From Arthrobacter globiformis (GTDB taxonomy: Bacteria; Actinomycetota; Actinomycetes; Actinomycetales; Micrococcaceae), in assembly GCF_003261175.1 (NCBI RefSeq), contig NZ_QLNP01000102.1, positions 26,503 through 90,502 of the forward strand: a stretch of DNA of 64,000 bases. The letters are read 5' to 3'. Positions 1 to 8,669 of the stretch are shown one piece after another. The notes under the pieces are model-generated. The model saw nothing but the letters and a program-made list of their open reading frames with translations. It was not told where the DNA came from and searched no databases. The position numbers and the translations under genes were made by a program. The stretch's first letter is position 1. The number at the start of each line of letters is the position of its first letter.

Positions 1-1
1 G

Positions 2-859
2 CCGATTGCCACCCGGCTGGACTCGGCCGAGCGGATGGTTGCGGCGTGCGAGGAGGCCGGTGTGCAGTTCGGGGCGCTGTTCCAGCGCCGCTTCTGGCCT
101 GCAGCCCAGAAAATCCGGAATGCGATCGACGACGGAACGCTGGGCCGGCCGCTCATGGCCCAGTGTTCCGTGATGCTGCACCGCGCGCCGGAATACTACA
201 ACCGGGACGCGTGGCGCGGCACCTGGGAGAACGACGGCGGCGGCGTGCTCATGACGCAGGCCATCCACCAGATCGACCTCCTGCAGTGGTACCTCGGCGA
301 CGTGGCGGAGGTCTACGGGAAGGTCAACACGTACCGGCACGGCGACTACATCGAGGTGGAGGACTCCGCCACGGCGGTCATCACGTTCACCTCCGGCGCC
401 ATGGCAACGCTGGAAGCGTCAACGGCGGTGTCGCCCAACCTGGGCATCCAGCTCCGGATCACGGGCGAAACGGGCGCCTCGGCATCGCTCACGGAGTTCC
501 CCGAGGGCAGCGACGGCCGGCTGGACCTGTGGGCCGTGGGGGAAAAGATCACTGTGGAACCCGTCCATCCAGAGGGCGTGGAACCGAATATCGACCTTTC
601 CACTATCAACGGCCAGCTGATTCCGCACCACACCAGCCAGGTCCGCGATTTCGTGCAGGCCCTGGACGCCGGCACCGAGCCCGCCATCACCGGCAAGGAC
701 GCCCTGAAATCGCTCCGCATCCTGCTGGCGGTCTACGAATCCGCGCGCACCGGACGCCCCGTCTGCTTCGCTGACGTTGAGGCTTCGGGCCGCGTCCAGG
801 TGCCGGCCGACGTCGAGGTCTCAGCCGGAACCCGTGTTCCTGCGGAAGCGGCAGGCTAG
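2..859 (+). CDS. Gfo/Idh/MocA family oxidoreductase (5' end cut by window)
   Basis: The reading frame is open from base 2, so the start and the N-terminal Rossmann strand lie outside the window. It begins within the family's 'PIA' stretch that follows the conserved EKP motif of NAD(P)-dependent sugar or cyclitol dehydrogenases. The visible part is the C-terminal alpha/beta domain, with GGGVLMTQAIHQIDLLQWY (the family's G-x-x-x-D/N-x-x-x-H-x-x-D region) about 75 residues in, and a family-typical end 'RILLAVYESARTGRPV'. The last roughly 25 residues are a low-complexity tail. The stop lies 2 bases before the flavoprotein start, so both are probably one transcript. A sugar or polyol dehydrogenase is likely; the substrate cannot be read from the sequence. 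Confidence 0.9.
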   Translation, partial: PIATRLDSAERMVAACEEAGVQFGALFQRRFWPAAQKIRNAIDDGTLGRPLMAQCSVMLHRAPEYYNRDAWRGTWENDGGGVLMTQAIHQIDLLQWYLGDVAEVYGKVNTYRHGDYIEVEDSATAVITFTSGAMATLEASTAVSPNLGIQLRITGETGASASLTEFPEGSDGRLDLWAVGEKITVEPVHPEGVEPNIDLSTINGQLIPHHTSQVRDFVQALDAGTEPAITGKDALKSLRILLAVYESARTGRPVCFADVEASGRVQVPADVEVSAGTRVPAEAAG

Positions 860-861
860 CC

Positions 862-2970
862 ATGACCCAACACGAAACCCGCCATGCCGCCCGCCCGCTC
901 ACCTTGGGCCGGAACGGCCGCACGCCGCGGACCCTCCGCAACCGGCTCGTCTCCGCTCCGATGGAACGCAACTACGGCACCACCGACGGGCACATCACCG
1001 AGCAGTACATCGACTACCTCGTCACCCGCGCCCGGGCAGGCCTGGGACTGGTCACTACCGAAGCCACGTACGTCCGGGCAGACGGCAAGGGCCGCACCCA
1101 CCAGCTGGGCCTGCACACGGACGGGATGATTCCCGGGCTGCGTCGGCTCACCGACGCGCTGCACGCTGAAGGTGCGCTGGCCGCCGTCGAACTTAACCAC
1201 GGCGGCCGGACTGCGCAGACAGCGGTTTCCGGGCACAAGAACGTGGCGCCGTCGCCGGTGCCGTGTGCGGTGGCCGGCGGGGAGATTCCGCGGGAACTCA
1301 CGGCCGGGGAATGCCACGACCTCGTGCAGTCCTACGCCGCGGCGGCCCGCCGGGCCATGGCAGCGGGCTTCGACGTGATCAACATCCACGGCGCCCACGG
1401 CTACCTGATCCACCAGTTCATGTCCCCCATCTCCAACCACCGCACGGATGAGTTCGCCGCGCCGGAGCACTTCCTGAACCTGGTCATCGACGCCGTCCGC
1501 GGGGCCGCACCGGACGCCATCCTCGGGGTGCGGGTGTCCGTCGTCGAGGGCCCGGCGGACGGTATCAGCGCCGAACGCCAGGTGGCCATCATGGCCAACG
1601 CACACCTGGACCAGCTTGACTTCCTCGACTTGTCCGCCGGCAGCTACGACGCCGGCGAATGGATCGTGCAGCCCGGCGAGTGGAAGCCCGGACTGCTCCG
1701 CGACTACGCCACGGCGTACCGGCAGTTCGGCCTTCCGCTGGGCATGGCCGGGCGGCTGAACTCGCCGGCCGTCATCGAAGAGGTCCTCGCCGGCGGTGCC
1801 TGTGATTTCGTCAGCCTGGCCCGCGCCATCCACGCTGACCCCGCCTTCGTGGGCGGCGTGCTCCGCGGCGAGGCTTACCGTCCCTGCATCGCGTGCAACG
1901 TCTGCATCGACACCCTCGGCCAGGGGCAGGTCACGTGCACGGTCAACCCCGCGGTGGGGCGCTCGCGGGTTCCCGTTCCGACGCCGGCCGTCCGGCCTGG
2001 CACCCGGGTGGCCGTCGTGGGCGCCGGACCGGCGGGCCTTACGGCCGCCCGGGAACTGGCGCAGTCGGGTGCGCAGGTGACCGTGTTCGACGGCGGTGTC
2101 CGGCTGGGTGGGCAGTTCGCCCTCGCGGAACGGATGAAGTCGACACCGGATTTCCACCGGTTCACCGACTGGTCCGCAGAGGAGAACGACAGGTTGGGTG
2201 TTGACGTCCGCCTGGGCGGGCGGGCGGACCTTGCCGATCTCGGCGGGCTGGTCCGGGAAACCGGGGCCGACGCCGTCGTGCTGGCCACCGGCGGGACCCG
2301 GCCGGGGGCAGGTTTCCTTGGCGCGGACCGTCCCGGCGTAGTGGACGTCCGGGACTGGCTCGCCGCCCACCCCGGGGTGCTCGGCTCCGACGGGCCGGCG
2401 GACGGTGTCGTCCCGGAAGCCGTGACCATCTGGGGTGCGGACTCCGTGGCGATGAGCCTGGCCGACACCCTCGCGGGCCGCGGCGCCGCCGTGCTGCTGG
2501 TGGGGCCGCAGGAGGTCCTCGCGCCGGAATCCGGGCGGCGGGCAAAGATCCTTGCCGTGCCGCGGCTCGAACAGAATCCGCGGGTCCGGATCCGGCTGGG
2601 TGCCACGATCGAGGAATACGACGGCGGCCGCGTCCGTATTGCCGGCCCGTTCCCGGACGGGGCCGAGGACGGGTCCGGCCCGGAATGGCTGGATGCTCCG
2701 GGCCCGCTGCTGGTTTCGCGCTCGGTGCTGCCGCTGGACGGTTCCGTTTCCGCGGCGGACCGCGAGGCGGACCTGGCCCGAGCGGCCGGTGTGCCGGTGG
2801 CGTTGGCCGGAACGGTTGTGGACCGGACCCCCGCCATCGCCTCCAACGCAGTGAAAAGCGGGTACGACGCCGCGCAGCGCATCGCCGCTGCTCTTGCGGC
2901 CGAACCCTTCGCACCAGCCGCCGAATCGGCCCGTCCCGTAGAACTCAGCATGAACGGAGCAGCATCATGA
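862..2970 (+). CDS. NADH:flavin oxidoreductase, 2,4-dienoyl-CoA reductase type (OYE + Fe-S + FAD/NAD domains)
   Basis: A 702-residue protein. Residues about 10-340 are an old-yellow-enzyme FMN barrel (SAPMERNYGT near the start, then LNHGGR, GAHGYL and QFMSP). A C-x2-C-x3-C-x11-C set at about residues 341-360 would bind a [4Fe-4S] cluster. Next comes a FAD-binding domain (VAVVGAGPAGL, about 384) and an NAD domain. This is the architecture of 2,4-dienoyl-CoA reductase and trimethylamine dehydrogenase, which reduce or oxidise a substrate at FMN and pass electrons through Fe-S to FAD. The stop overlaps the next start as ATGA, which suggests translational coupling. The neighbours point to a carbohydrate or cyclic ketone pathway rather than fatty acids; that is inference. 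Confidence 0.9.
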   Translation: MTQHETRHAARPLTLGRNGRTPRTLRNRLVSAPMERNYGTTDGHITEQYIDYLVTRARAGLGLVTTEATYVRADGKGRTHQLGLHTDGMIPGLRRLTDALHAEGALAAVELNHGGRTAQTAVSGHKNVAPSPVPCAVAGGEIPRELTAGECHDLVQSYAAAARRAMAAGFDVINIHGAHGYLIHQFMSPISNHRTDEFAAPEHFLNLVIDAVRGAAPDAILGVRVSVVEGPADGISAERQVAIMANAHLDQLDFLDLSAGSYDAGEWIVQPGEWKPGLLRDYATAYRQFGLPLGMAGRLNSPAVIEEVLAGGACDFVSLARAIHADPAFVGGVLRGEAYRPCIACNVCIDTLGQGQVTCTVNPAVGRSRVPVPTPAVRPGTRVAVVGAGPAGLTAARELAQSGAQVTVFDGGVRLGGQFALAERMKSTPDFHRFTDWSAEENDRLGVDVRLGGRADLADLGGLVRETGADAVVLATGGTRPGAGFLGADRPGVVDVRDWLAAHPGVLGSDGPADGVVPEAVTIWGADSVAMSLADTLAGRGAAVLLVGPQEVLAPESGRRAKILAVPRLEQNPRVRIRLGATIEEYDGGRVRIAGPFPDGAEDGSGPEWLDAPGPLLVSRSVLPLDGSVSAADREADLARAAGVPVALAGTVVDRTPAIASNAVKSGYDAAQRIAAALAAEPFAPAAESARPVELSMNGAAS

Positions 2971-3815
2971 GCGCACCGCGCCGCCCGCTGGGCCTGGCCC
3001 AGCTGTCCCTCCTTGACACCGCCCCGCCGCAGCTGGTGGCCATCGCCGCCGAAGCCCGCTTCGACTTCATCGGCGCCCGCGTCCGGCCGGTCACACCCAC
3101 TGAGCGGCCCTATGACCTGCAGCCCGGGTCGCCGATGCTGAAGGAGACCCTGGCCCGGATGGCCGACACCGGCGTCGCGGTCCGCGACATCGAGTTTCTG
3201 CTGCTGGACGGCACTGACCAGCGCGATGCCTGGCTTGCCATGATGGAGGCCGGGCAGGCCCTCGGCGCCGCATCCCTGACAGTGGCCGCGTCCGACCCCG
3301 ACACCGGACGCCTTGCCGACACACTGGCCCGCATAACCGAGGACGGCCGCAGCTACGGCATCGTCCCCACCTTAGAGCCCATCTCCTACCAGGCGGTGAA
3401 CTCCATTCCCGCCGCGGCGGCTCTGGCCCGGTCCTCGGGCTGCAACGTCGTGGTGGACGCGCTCCATCTGAACCGCTTCGGGGCGGTCACGGGGTCCGCG
3501 CAGTGGCAGGACCTCGAGGCGAACCTCGACCTGGTGCCGCTGCTGCAGCTGTGCGACGGGCCGGCACAACGTCCGGCCGACCGCGCGCAGCTGGTGGCGG
3601 AGTCGCGCTCGGAACGCGGCGTTCCGGGCGAGGGGGGGTTTGACCTTGCCGCCCTGGTCAACCTCTTTCCCGCTGATCATGCCGTGAGCGTCGAGGTGCC
3701 GTCGGACAGCACGGTGGCCCGCCTGGGAGAGCTGGGCTGGGCACGGAAGCTCAAGGAAGCTGCCGACACGGTGCTGCAGGTGGCAGGCAACCTCCAGAAA
3801 GCAGGAATCAAGTGA
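2967..3815 (+). CDS. Sugar phosphate isomerase/epimerase (xylose-isomerase-like TIM barrel)
   Basis: A 282-residue AP_endonuc_2-type TIM barrel. The start is the ATG of the ATGA overlap with the upstream gene; a longer reading in the same frame only runs through the coding shadow of the flavoprotein. Family features are the N-terminal 'LAQLSLLDTAPPQLVAIAAEARFDFIG' type strand, metal-region acids in 'PTLEPIS' and 'VVVDALHLNR', and 'EVPSD' near the end. Members isomerise or epimerise sugars and inosose-like compounds. The end overlaps the next start (GTGA). Substrate unknown. Confidence 0.85.
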   Translation: MSAPRRPLGLAQLSLLDTAPPQLVAIAAEARFDFIGARVRPVTPTERPYDLQPGSPMLKETLARMADTGVAVRDIEFLLLDGTDQRDAWLAMMEAGQALGAASLTVAASDPDTGRLADTLARITEDGRSYGIVPTLEPISYQAVNSIPAAAALARSSGCNVVVDALHLNRFGAVTGSAQWQDLEANLDLVPLLQLCDGPAQRPADRAQLVAESRSERGVPGEGGFDLAALVNLFPADHAVSVEVPSDSTVARLGELGWARKLKEAADTVLQVAGNLQKAGIK

Positions 3816-4651
3816 GCCAAAAAACAGAGGAAAACCCGACGGCGGAACTGGCACCCGGCGTCGTAATTCCCCTCATCGGGCTGGGCACCTGGCCGATGAC
3901 CGGCGAGGAAGCCGCCGATGCCGTGGCCCGGGCGATCGGCAACGGGTACCGGCATATCGATACGGCGGAAAATTACTGCAACGAGGAGGCCGTGGGGGAG
4001 GGGATCCGCCGCAGCGGCATTGCCCGCAGGGAGCTGTTCCTCACCACCAAGTTCAATAAGCAGTGGCACGGCACGACGGGCGTGCGCGAGGCCTTCGGCG
4101 CGGCAACCCGCCGGCTCGGCACCGAGTACCTGGACCTCTTCCTGATTCACTGGCCGAACCCTGCCCATGACCGGTTTGTCGAGGCAGCCGAGGGGCTCAC
4201 CCGGCTGGCCGAGGAGGGGCTGATCAGGTGCTGGGGTGTTTCCAACTTCAAGCCGGCCCACCTGCGGGAGCTGCAGTCGGCAGGCCTGGAAGCCCCGGTC
4301 AACCAGGTGCAGATCGATCCCGAACACCAGCAGCTCGACCAGCTGGCCTTCCACCGGGAACACAACATCGCCACCGCTGCCTACAGCCCGCTGGGCCGCA
4401 ACGGCGGCTTCCTCTCCGCCCCTGCCGTCACCGCTCCCGCTGCGCAATACGGCAAGACGCCGGCGCAGGTGGTGCTCCGCTGGCGGGTCCAGTCCGGCCG
4501 GGTGGCCATCCCCAAGTCCGCCGACGACCGGCGGCAGCGCGAAAACCTCGACGTCTTCGACTTTGCCCTCACCGAGGCGGAGATGGCCGGGATCGATGCC
4601 CTGGACACGGGCGCACCGCCGCGGCTCGACTCTGACGAATTCGGACACTGA
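3812..4651 (+). CDS. Aldo/keto reductase
   Basis: A 279-residue NADPH-dependent reductase of the AKR superfamily. The catalytic tetrad is visible: Asp and Tyr in HIDTAENYCNEE (about residues 49-60), Lys in TTKFNKQW and His in FLIHWPNP. NADPH-binding parts are 'SNF' and 'AIPKSADDRRQRENL'. It starts at a GTG that overlaps the TGA of the upstream isomerase by GTGA, the same coupling used elsewhere in the window. It most likely reduces or oxidises a carbonyl intermediate of the operon's pathway; the direction in vivo is unknown. Confidence 0.9.
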   Translation: MSQKTEENPTAELAPGVVIPLIGLGTWPMTGEEAADAVARAIGNGYRHIDTAENYCNEEAVGEGIRRSGIARRELFLTTKFNKQWHGTTGVREAFGAATRRLGTEYLDLFLIHWPNPAHDRFVEAAEGLTRLAEEGLIRCWGVSNFKPAHLRELQSAGLEAPVNQVQIDPEHQQLDQLAFHREHNIATAAYSPLGRNGGFLSAPAVTAPAAQYGKTPAQVVLRWRVQSGRVAIPKSADDRRQRENLDVFDFALTEAEMAGIDALDTGAPPRLDSDEFGH

Positions 4652-4671
4652 AAGAACAACTGGAGCAAGAG

Positions 4672-6519
4672 ATGACTTTCCCGACTGATGCAACAATCCA
4701 CTCCGCTGCCGGAGACAACCTGCGCACCCTGGACTGCGACGTCCTGGTGGTGGGCTCCGGCGCGGGCGGCCTGGCCGCAGCCGTGACGGCCGCATACCAC
4801 GGGCTGAAGGTTGTGGTGGTGGAAAAGGCGGACGTCTGCGGCGGTGCCACGGCCTGGTCCGGCGGCTGGGCCTGGGCGCCCGGCAATCCGCTGGCCCGGG
4901 CCGCCGGCGTCAGCGAGGACAAGGAGACCTTCCGAACCTACCTGCGCAGAGTCCTGGGGGCCGACTACCAGGCGGACAGGGTGGACGCGTTCCTGGAGGC
5001 CGTGCCCCACATGGTGGGCTTCTTCCACCAGAAGACGTCGCTGCAGTTCGTCCCGGGTGCCAAAATCAACGACGTCTATGGGGGGCTTCCCGGTGCCGGG
5101 ACCGGGCACCGCTCAGTTGGGCCCAAGCCCATGAACGCCCGCCGGATCCGTCCGGAGCTGCGCGCCAAATTACGGCACCAGCTGTATGAAACCTCGTTCC
5201 TGGGCATGGGCATCATGGCCGGACCGGACCTCACCAGATTCCTCTCGGCGTCGCGGGGCAATCCGCGCGGACTCCTCCATGCAGGCTGGCGATTCGGCCT
5301 GCACCTCCTGGATCTGCTGACGCACCGGCGCAACATGCAGCTGGTCAACGGGACGGCAATGACCGGCCGGCTGCTGCAGTCCGCAGACCGCTTCGGCGTC
5401 GACGTCCGCGTCTCCACGCCGGCCCGCCGGCTGCTGGCCGACGGCGCCGGCAAGGTGACGGGCGCCGTCGTCGGAACCCCCGAAGGGGAACTGCGGATCA
5501 ACGCCGCACGCGGAGTGGTCCTGGCGGCCGGCGGCTTCCCGCAGGACGTGCAGCGCCGGAAGGAACTGTTCCCGCACACCCCAACCGGCCGCGAACACTG
5601 GACGCTGGCGCCTGCGGAGGCCAGCGGCGACGGCATCAGCCTGGGCCAGTCGGTGGGCGCCCGTTTCAGGACCGGCGTGGAATCCGCAGCCGCATGGTGT
5701 CCGGTGTCGCTGGTGCCGTACCGCAGCGGCCGGACAGGCACGTTCCCGCACATCATGGACCGTGCCAAGCCCGGCAGCATCGGCGTCCTGCGCAGCGGGA
5801 AGCGGTTCGTCAACGAGGCCAACGGGTATTACGACTACGTGGCGGCGATGCTGGCGGCCACGCCGGCGGGGGAGCAGCCGGAGGCCTGGCAGATCGCCGA
5901 TTCCCGCTTCGTGCGGCGCTTCACGCTGGGCATGGCCAAACCGCTGCCCGTGCCGCTCTTCCCCTACCTGCGCTCCGGCTACCTGACGAAGGGCCGGACG
6001 CTGGAGGAACTCGCCGTCAAATGCGGGATCGATCCGGCCGGGCTGAAGGACACGGTGGAGCGCTTCAACCGCCATGCGGCGAGCGGCACGGACCCGGACT
6101 TCGGCCGCGGCTCCACGCCCTTCAACCGCTACGGCGGTGACGCGGCGGTGACGCCGAACCCGTCGCTGGGCCCCATCGAGAAGGGCCCGTTCTACGCCGT
6201 GCGCGTGCTACCGGGGAGCTTCGGCACGTTCGCCGGCCTGGACGTGGACGGTCGCTCCCGCGCCCTTGATGACGGCGGCCGGCCCATCGCGGGCCTGTAC
6301 GTCGCCGGCAACGACCAGGCCAGTGTGATGGGCGGGCACTACCCGGCCGGCGGCATCAACCTCGGCCCGGCTCTGGCGTTCGGATACGTCGCCGGCCGCG
6401 ATCTGGCCGGGGCGGTGGAGTACGAGGACGACGGGACAGTGCCCGCAAATGCAGTGCCCGCGAAAGCCGTGCCCTCGGAGTCCGGAGCCGCTGTGGGAGC
6501 TGAACGGGCTGCAGGCTAA
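4672..6519 (+). CDS. FAD-dependent dehydrogenase (fumarate reductase/3-ketosteroid dehydrogenase superfamily)
   Basis: A 615-residue flavoprotein with a good ribosome site (GGAGCAAGAG) just before the ATG. The N-terminal dinucleotide fold is VLVVGSGAGGLAAAV (about residues 24-38), followed by VVVEKADVCGGATAWSGG. The C-terminal FAD-binding end is GLYVAGNDQASVMGGHYPAGG. This matches the FAD_binding_2 group, which includes KstD, succinate dehydrogenase flavoproteins and cyclic-ketone dehydrogenases. Annotation pipelines often call such proteins 3-oxosteroid dehydrogenase, but no steroid genes lie nearby. The last about 35 residues are an Ala/Val/Pro-rich tail (repeated 'PANAVPAKAVP'). It ends the first operon. 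Confidence 0.88.
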   Translation: MTFPTDATIHSAAGDNLRTLDCDVLVVGSGAGGLAAAVTAAYHGLKVVVVEKADVCGGATAWSGGWAWAPGNPLARAAGVSEDKETFRTYLRRVLGADYQADRVDAFLEAVPHMVGFFHQKTSLQFVPGAKINDVYGGLPGAGTGHRSVGPKPMNARRIRPELRAKLRHQLYETSFLGMGIMAGPDLTRFLSASRGNPRGLLHAGWRFGLHLLDLLTHRRNMQLVNGTAMTGRLLQSADRFGVDVRVSTPARRLLADGAGKVTGAVVGTPEGELRINAARGVVLAAGGFPQDVQRRKELFPHTPTGREHWTLAPAEASGDGISLGQSVGARFRTGVESAAAWCPVSLVPYRSGRTGTFPHIMDRAKPGSIGVLRSGKRFVNEANGYYDYVAAMLAATPAGEQPEAWQIADSRFVRRFTLGMAKPLPVPLFPYLRSGYLTKGRTLEELAVKCGIDPAGLKDTVERFNRHAASGTDPDFGRGSTPFNRYGGDAAVTPNPSLGPIEKGPFYAVRVLPGSFGTFAGLDVDGRSRALDDGGRPIAGLYVAGNDQASVMGGHYPAGGINLGPALAFGYVAGRDLAGAVEYEDDGTVPANAVPAKAVPSESGAAVGAERAAG

Positions 6520-6527
6520 ACCGGATA

Positions 6528-6556
6528 TTGACACCCACCCGGGGTCGGAATATTCT
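6528..6556 (+). promoter_or_regulatory. Sigma-70-type promoter of the arsR-SRPBCC operon
   Basis: A perfect -35 TTGACA (6528-6533), a 17-base spacer and a -10 TATTCT (6551-6556). With the usual 6-8 base distance, transcription would begin within a few bases of the ATG at 6565, so the mRNA is probably leaderless. Confidence 0.85.
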
Positions 6557-6574
6557 ACAACCAAATGGTTGTAG
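6555..6574. promoter_or_regulatory. Palindromic operator over -10 and start codon of arsR
   Basis: CTACAACCA-AA-TGGTTGTAG has perfect 9-base arms. It overlaps the last bases of the -10 box and contains the ATG (6565-6567). Autorepression by the ArsR protein encoded here is the obvious inference: binding would cover both the promoter and the start. Confidence 0.8.
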
Positions 6575-6897
6575 ATCAGCTTAGCGATGCCGAACTGGAC
6601 CGCCTCTTCCAGGCGTTCGCGGACACCACCCGGCGGGACATCATGCGCCGGGTAGCGGTGGGGGAGTACTCGGTGACCGGCCTGGCGGCCCTCTACGCCA
6701 TGAGCTTTGCCGCCGTCCAGAAGCACGTGGCGGTGTTGGAGCGCGCCTCCCTGGTCACCAAGGAGAAGCGCGGAAGGGAGCAGATCGTGCGGGGCAATCA
6801 TGACGGCCTGAAGGAAGCCCGCCGGCTGCTTGACGAGTACGAGGCGATCTGGCGGCAGCGCGTCGCCCGGATCGCAGACATCCTGGCTGAAGAATAG
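6565..6897 (+). CDS. ArsR-family HTH regulator
   Basis: A 110-residue winged-helix protein. The region YSVTGLAALYAMSFAAVQKHVAVLERASLVT (about residues 32-62) is the helix-turn-helix; the wing follows (KEKRGREQIV). The ArsR metal-binding cysteine motif is absent, as expected for the subgroup that pairs with SRPBCC/AHSA1 proteins. The likely ligand is therefore organic or unknown. It starts essentially at the predicted transcription start and is followed by the SRPBCC gene after 13 bases. Self-regulation through the 6555-6574 palindrome is inferred. Confidence 0.9.
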   Translation: MVVDQLSDAELDRLFQAFADTTRRDIMRRVAVGEYSVTGLAALYAMSFAAVQKHVAVLERASLVTKEKRGREQIVRGNHDGLKEARRLLDEYEAIWRQRVARIADILAEE

Positions 6898-6910
6898 GAA
6901 GGGTCCGGCA

Positions 6911-7408
6911 ATGACGGTTATCAGTTCCACCAAGAACCCAGAGGCGCTCAGCTTCACCCTCGTGGCAGAATTCGACGCCGACGTGAAACGCGTCTGGCAG
7001 ATCTGGGAAGACCCGCGGCAGCTCGAGCGCTGGTGGGGACCGCCCACCTATCCGGCGACCTTCAGCCAGTACGAATTCACCCCCGGCGGCGAGGCTTCCT
7101 ATTACATGACGGGCCCGGACGGCGAGAAGCCCCGCGGCTGGTGGCGCATCACCGACATCCAGGCGCCGAACCACCTCGAGTTCGACGACGGGTTCGCCGA
7201 CGACGACGGCGCTCCGGTCGAGGCCATGGGCGCCGCGCACGCAACCGTCACGCTGGAGGACGTCGGCGGCCGGACCCGGATGACCGTCCAGTCCGTCTTC
7301 CAGTCCGAAGAGCAGATGAACCAGATGATGGAGATGGGCATGGAGGAGGGAATGAAGGAGGCCGCCGGACAGATCGACGCCCTCCTGGCCGAGCCCGCCC
7401 GTGCCTGA
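6911..7408 (+). CDS. SRPBCC/AHSA1 domain protein
   Basis: A 165-residue START-like barrel of the activator-of-Hsp90-ATPase-1 type. The start ATG has GGAAGGG 8-9 bases before it. The pattern is typical: F-x-A-D-V-K-R-V-W-Q-I-W-E-D-P, then LERWWGPPTYPA, GWWRITDIQAPNHLEF and a C-terminal helix GMEEGMKEAAGQIDALL. Such domains bind hydrophobic ligands, and with a partner ArsR they form a common two-gene unit. The ligand and enzymatic role are unknown. Confidence 0.9.
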   Translation: MTVISSTKNPEALSFTLVAEFDADVKRVWQIWEDPRQLERWWGPPTYPATFSQYEFTPGGEASYYMTGPDGEKPRGWWRITDIQAPNHLEFDDGFADDDGAPVEAMGAAHATVTLEDVGGRTRMTVQSVFQSEEQMNQMMEMGMEEGMKEAAGQIDALLAEPARA

Positions 7409-7457
7409 CGGGCTGCCCGGATAGTCGGTAAACTGCCCGGTTTATCCGGCGCAACGC

Positions 7458-7496
7458 AAGAGGACGACGGCGGGAATGTCCCGCCGTCGTCCTCTT
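7458..7496. terminator. Bidirectional hairpin terminator
   Basis: A perfect 18-base inverted repeat (AAGAGGACGACGGCGGGA, 3-base loop, reverse complement) between convergent genes ending at 7408 and 7518. The A/T ends give short A and T runs in both directions. It contains the CGACGGCGGG core seen in other hairpins of this window. Confidence 0.85.
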
Positions 7497-7517
7497 ACGT
7501 TCTGTCCGGGGTGCTGC

Positions 7518-7700
7518 CTAGAGGGCAGCGGTGTTCAGGCTGAGCGTGAAGGTGTTCGGGCCGCTAAGGGTGACGGCGACGTCGCTCTTCTTTGCGTTGG
7601 CCCGGCTCGAGAAATCGTGCACCAGCGTCTCCAGCGTGTGGTTCACTGCAGAACGGTCCCAGATCTTGATCGTCATTGATTCGGCGGTCTCAAAGGTCAT
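7518..7700 (-). CDS. Small hypothetical protein
   Basis: A 60-residue reading frame that reads as MTFETAESMTIKIWDRS and ends in TFTLSLNTAAL. Its composition is balanced and not GC-forced, and it converges on the bidirectional hairpin 21 bases beyond its stop, both arguing that it is a gene. An alternative ATG is at 7676. No strong ribosome site is visible and I do not recognise a domain. Confidence 0.6.
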   Translation of the reverse strand: MTFETAESMTIKIWDRSAVNHTLETLVHDFSSRANAKKSDVAVTLSGPNTFTLSLNTAAL

Positions 7701-7972
7701 TTTTCAGTGCTTTCGTGTCTGGGCATGGCGCCAATGCGATGCCGCGGAACAGGGCAGCCCAGGAACGCTCGGAGGCCTCAGGCAGCTCGACGAGCTCACC
7801 GGTTTGGCCTCATTGCGTCCACCAGGATTTTGTTGTGTTTGAACTTCTGAACCACTTGCAGAAAAGCGTATTCCTTCGTGGTTCCATTCCATGATGCACA
7901 GGCGCGGGAGGGCTTTTCAAACGGTTTGGCCCGAAACGGCGGGTGAGGTTTGCCACATACAGGGTTACAGTG

Positions 7973-8641
7973 CTACCCCTCGGTGAGGACGGCGATGGCG
8001 CGGCGGCCCAGGCTCCCCACCACGTGACGCTGCATGATTTCGCGGGCGCGGACGGCGTCGCCGGCCACCACCGCATCGGCGATCGCGATGTGTTCCTCGC
8101 GGACGCGCTTGCGGTCCTTCTCGGAGTCCTTCTGGCTCTGCAGGCCGATCTGGCGGTACCGGTCGGCCTTGTCCCATAGGCCCTCAAGGATTCCGATGAG
8201 CAGGGGGTTGTGCGAGGCCCGGTACACAGCCCGGTGGAATTCGCGGTGCGCCGTCATGGCGTCCAGGTCTGCGGCGTCGTGCAGCGGCGTCAGCTGCTTC
8301 AGCGCGGCCTGGATGTCCTCGATATCGGCAGGTGTCCGGCTCTCGGCCGCCAGCCCTGCGGCCAGCGGGTCCAGGTTCTCGCGGAGGACGTACAGGTCGC
8401 GGGCCTCGTCCGCGGTGAGGGACGCCACCCGGGCATCCCGGTGCGACTCCAGCTGCACCAGCCCCTCTGCGGCCAGCCGGCGCAGCGCCTCACGCAGGGG
8501 CGTGGTGCTGACGCCGATCTCGTGGGCGAGCTGCCCCTGGCTGAGCACGGAACCGTGGCCGATCTCCCCGGTCAGGATCCGGCGGCGCAGTTCCTCGTAG
8601 GCGTACGCGCTCTTGGTCAGTGCTACGGGCGGTTGGGCCAC
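7973..8641 (-). CDS. GntR-family regulator (FCD/FadR subgroup)
   Basis: About 222 residues. The N-terminal winged helix contains AYEELRRRILTGEIGHGSVLSQGQLAHEIGVSTTPLREALRRLAAEGLV in pieces: the GntR 'L-x-x-x-I-x-x-G-x-x' and 'VSTTPLREALRRL' signatures are clear. The C-terminal FCD domain has the metal-binding D/H pattern (for example HREFHRAVY). I chose a GTG at 8641 because AAGGGAG lies 6 bases before it; a GTG at 8665 is an alternative. It is divergent from the aconitase with only about 80 bases between, so it most likely controls both genes and senses a carboxylate. Confidence 0.88.
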   Translation of the reverse strand: MAQPPVALTKSAYAYEELRRRILTGEIGHGSVLSQGQLAHEIGVSTTPLREALRRLAAEGLVQLESHRDARVASLTADEARDLYVLRENLDPLAAGLAAESRTPADIEDIQAALKQLTPLHDAADLDAMTAHREFHRAVYRASHNPLLIGILEGLWDKADRYRQIGLQSQKDSEKDRKRVREEHIAIADAVVAGDAVRAREIMQRHVVGSLGRRAIAVLTEG

Positions 8642-8669
8642 CACTTGCTCCCTTCGGTTTGTCACAGTT

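Noticed and set aside
856-2370. Long open frame on the minus strand across the OYE flavoprotein gene
   Set aside because: It is a GC-skew shadow of the real gene: no family match, unusual His/Arg/Gly composition, and no ribosome site. Similar shadows at 20513-22171, 33241-34398 and 56988-58349 were dropped for the same reason.
7701-7972. Extra small genes between the 60-residue protein and the GntR gene
   Set aside because: Only short frames without ribosome sites were seen.
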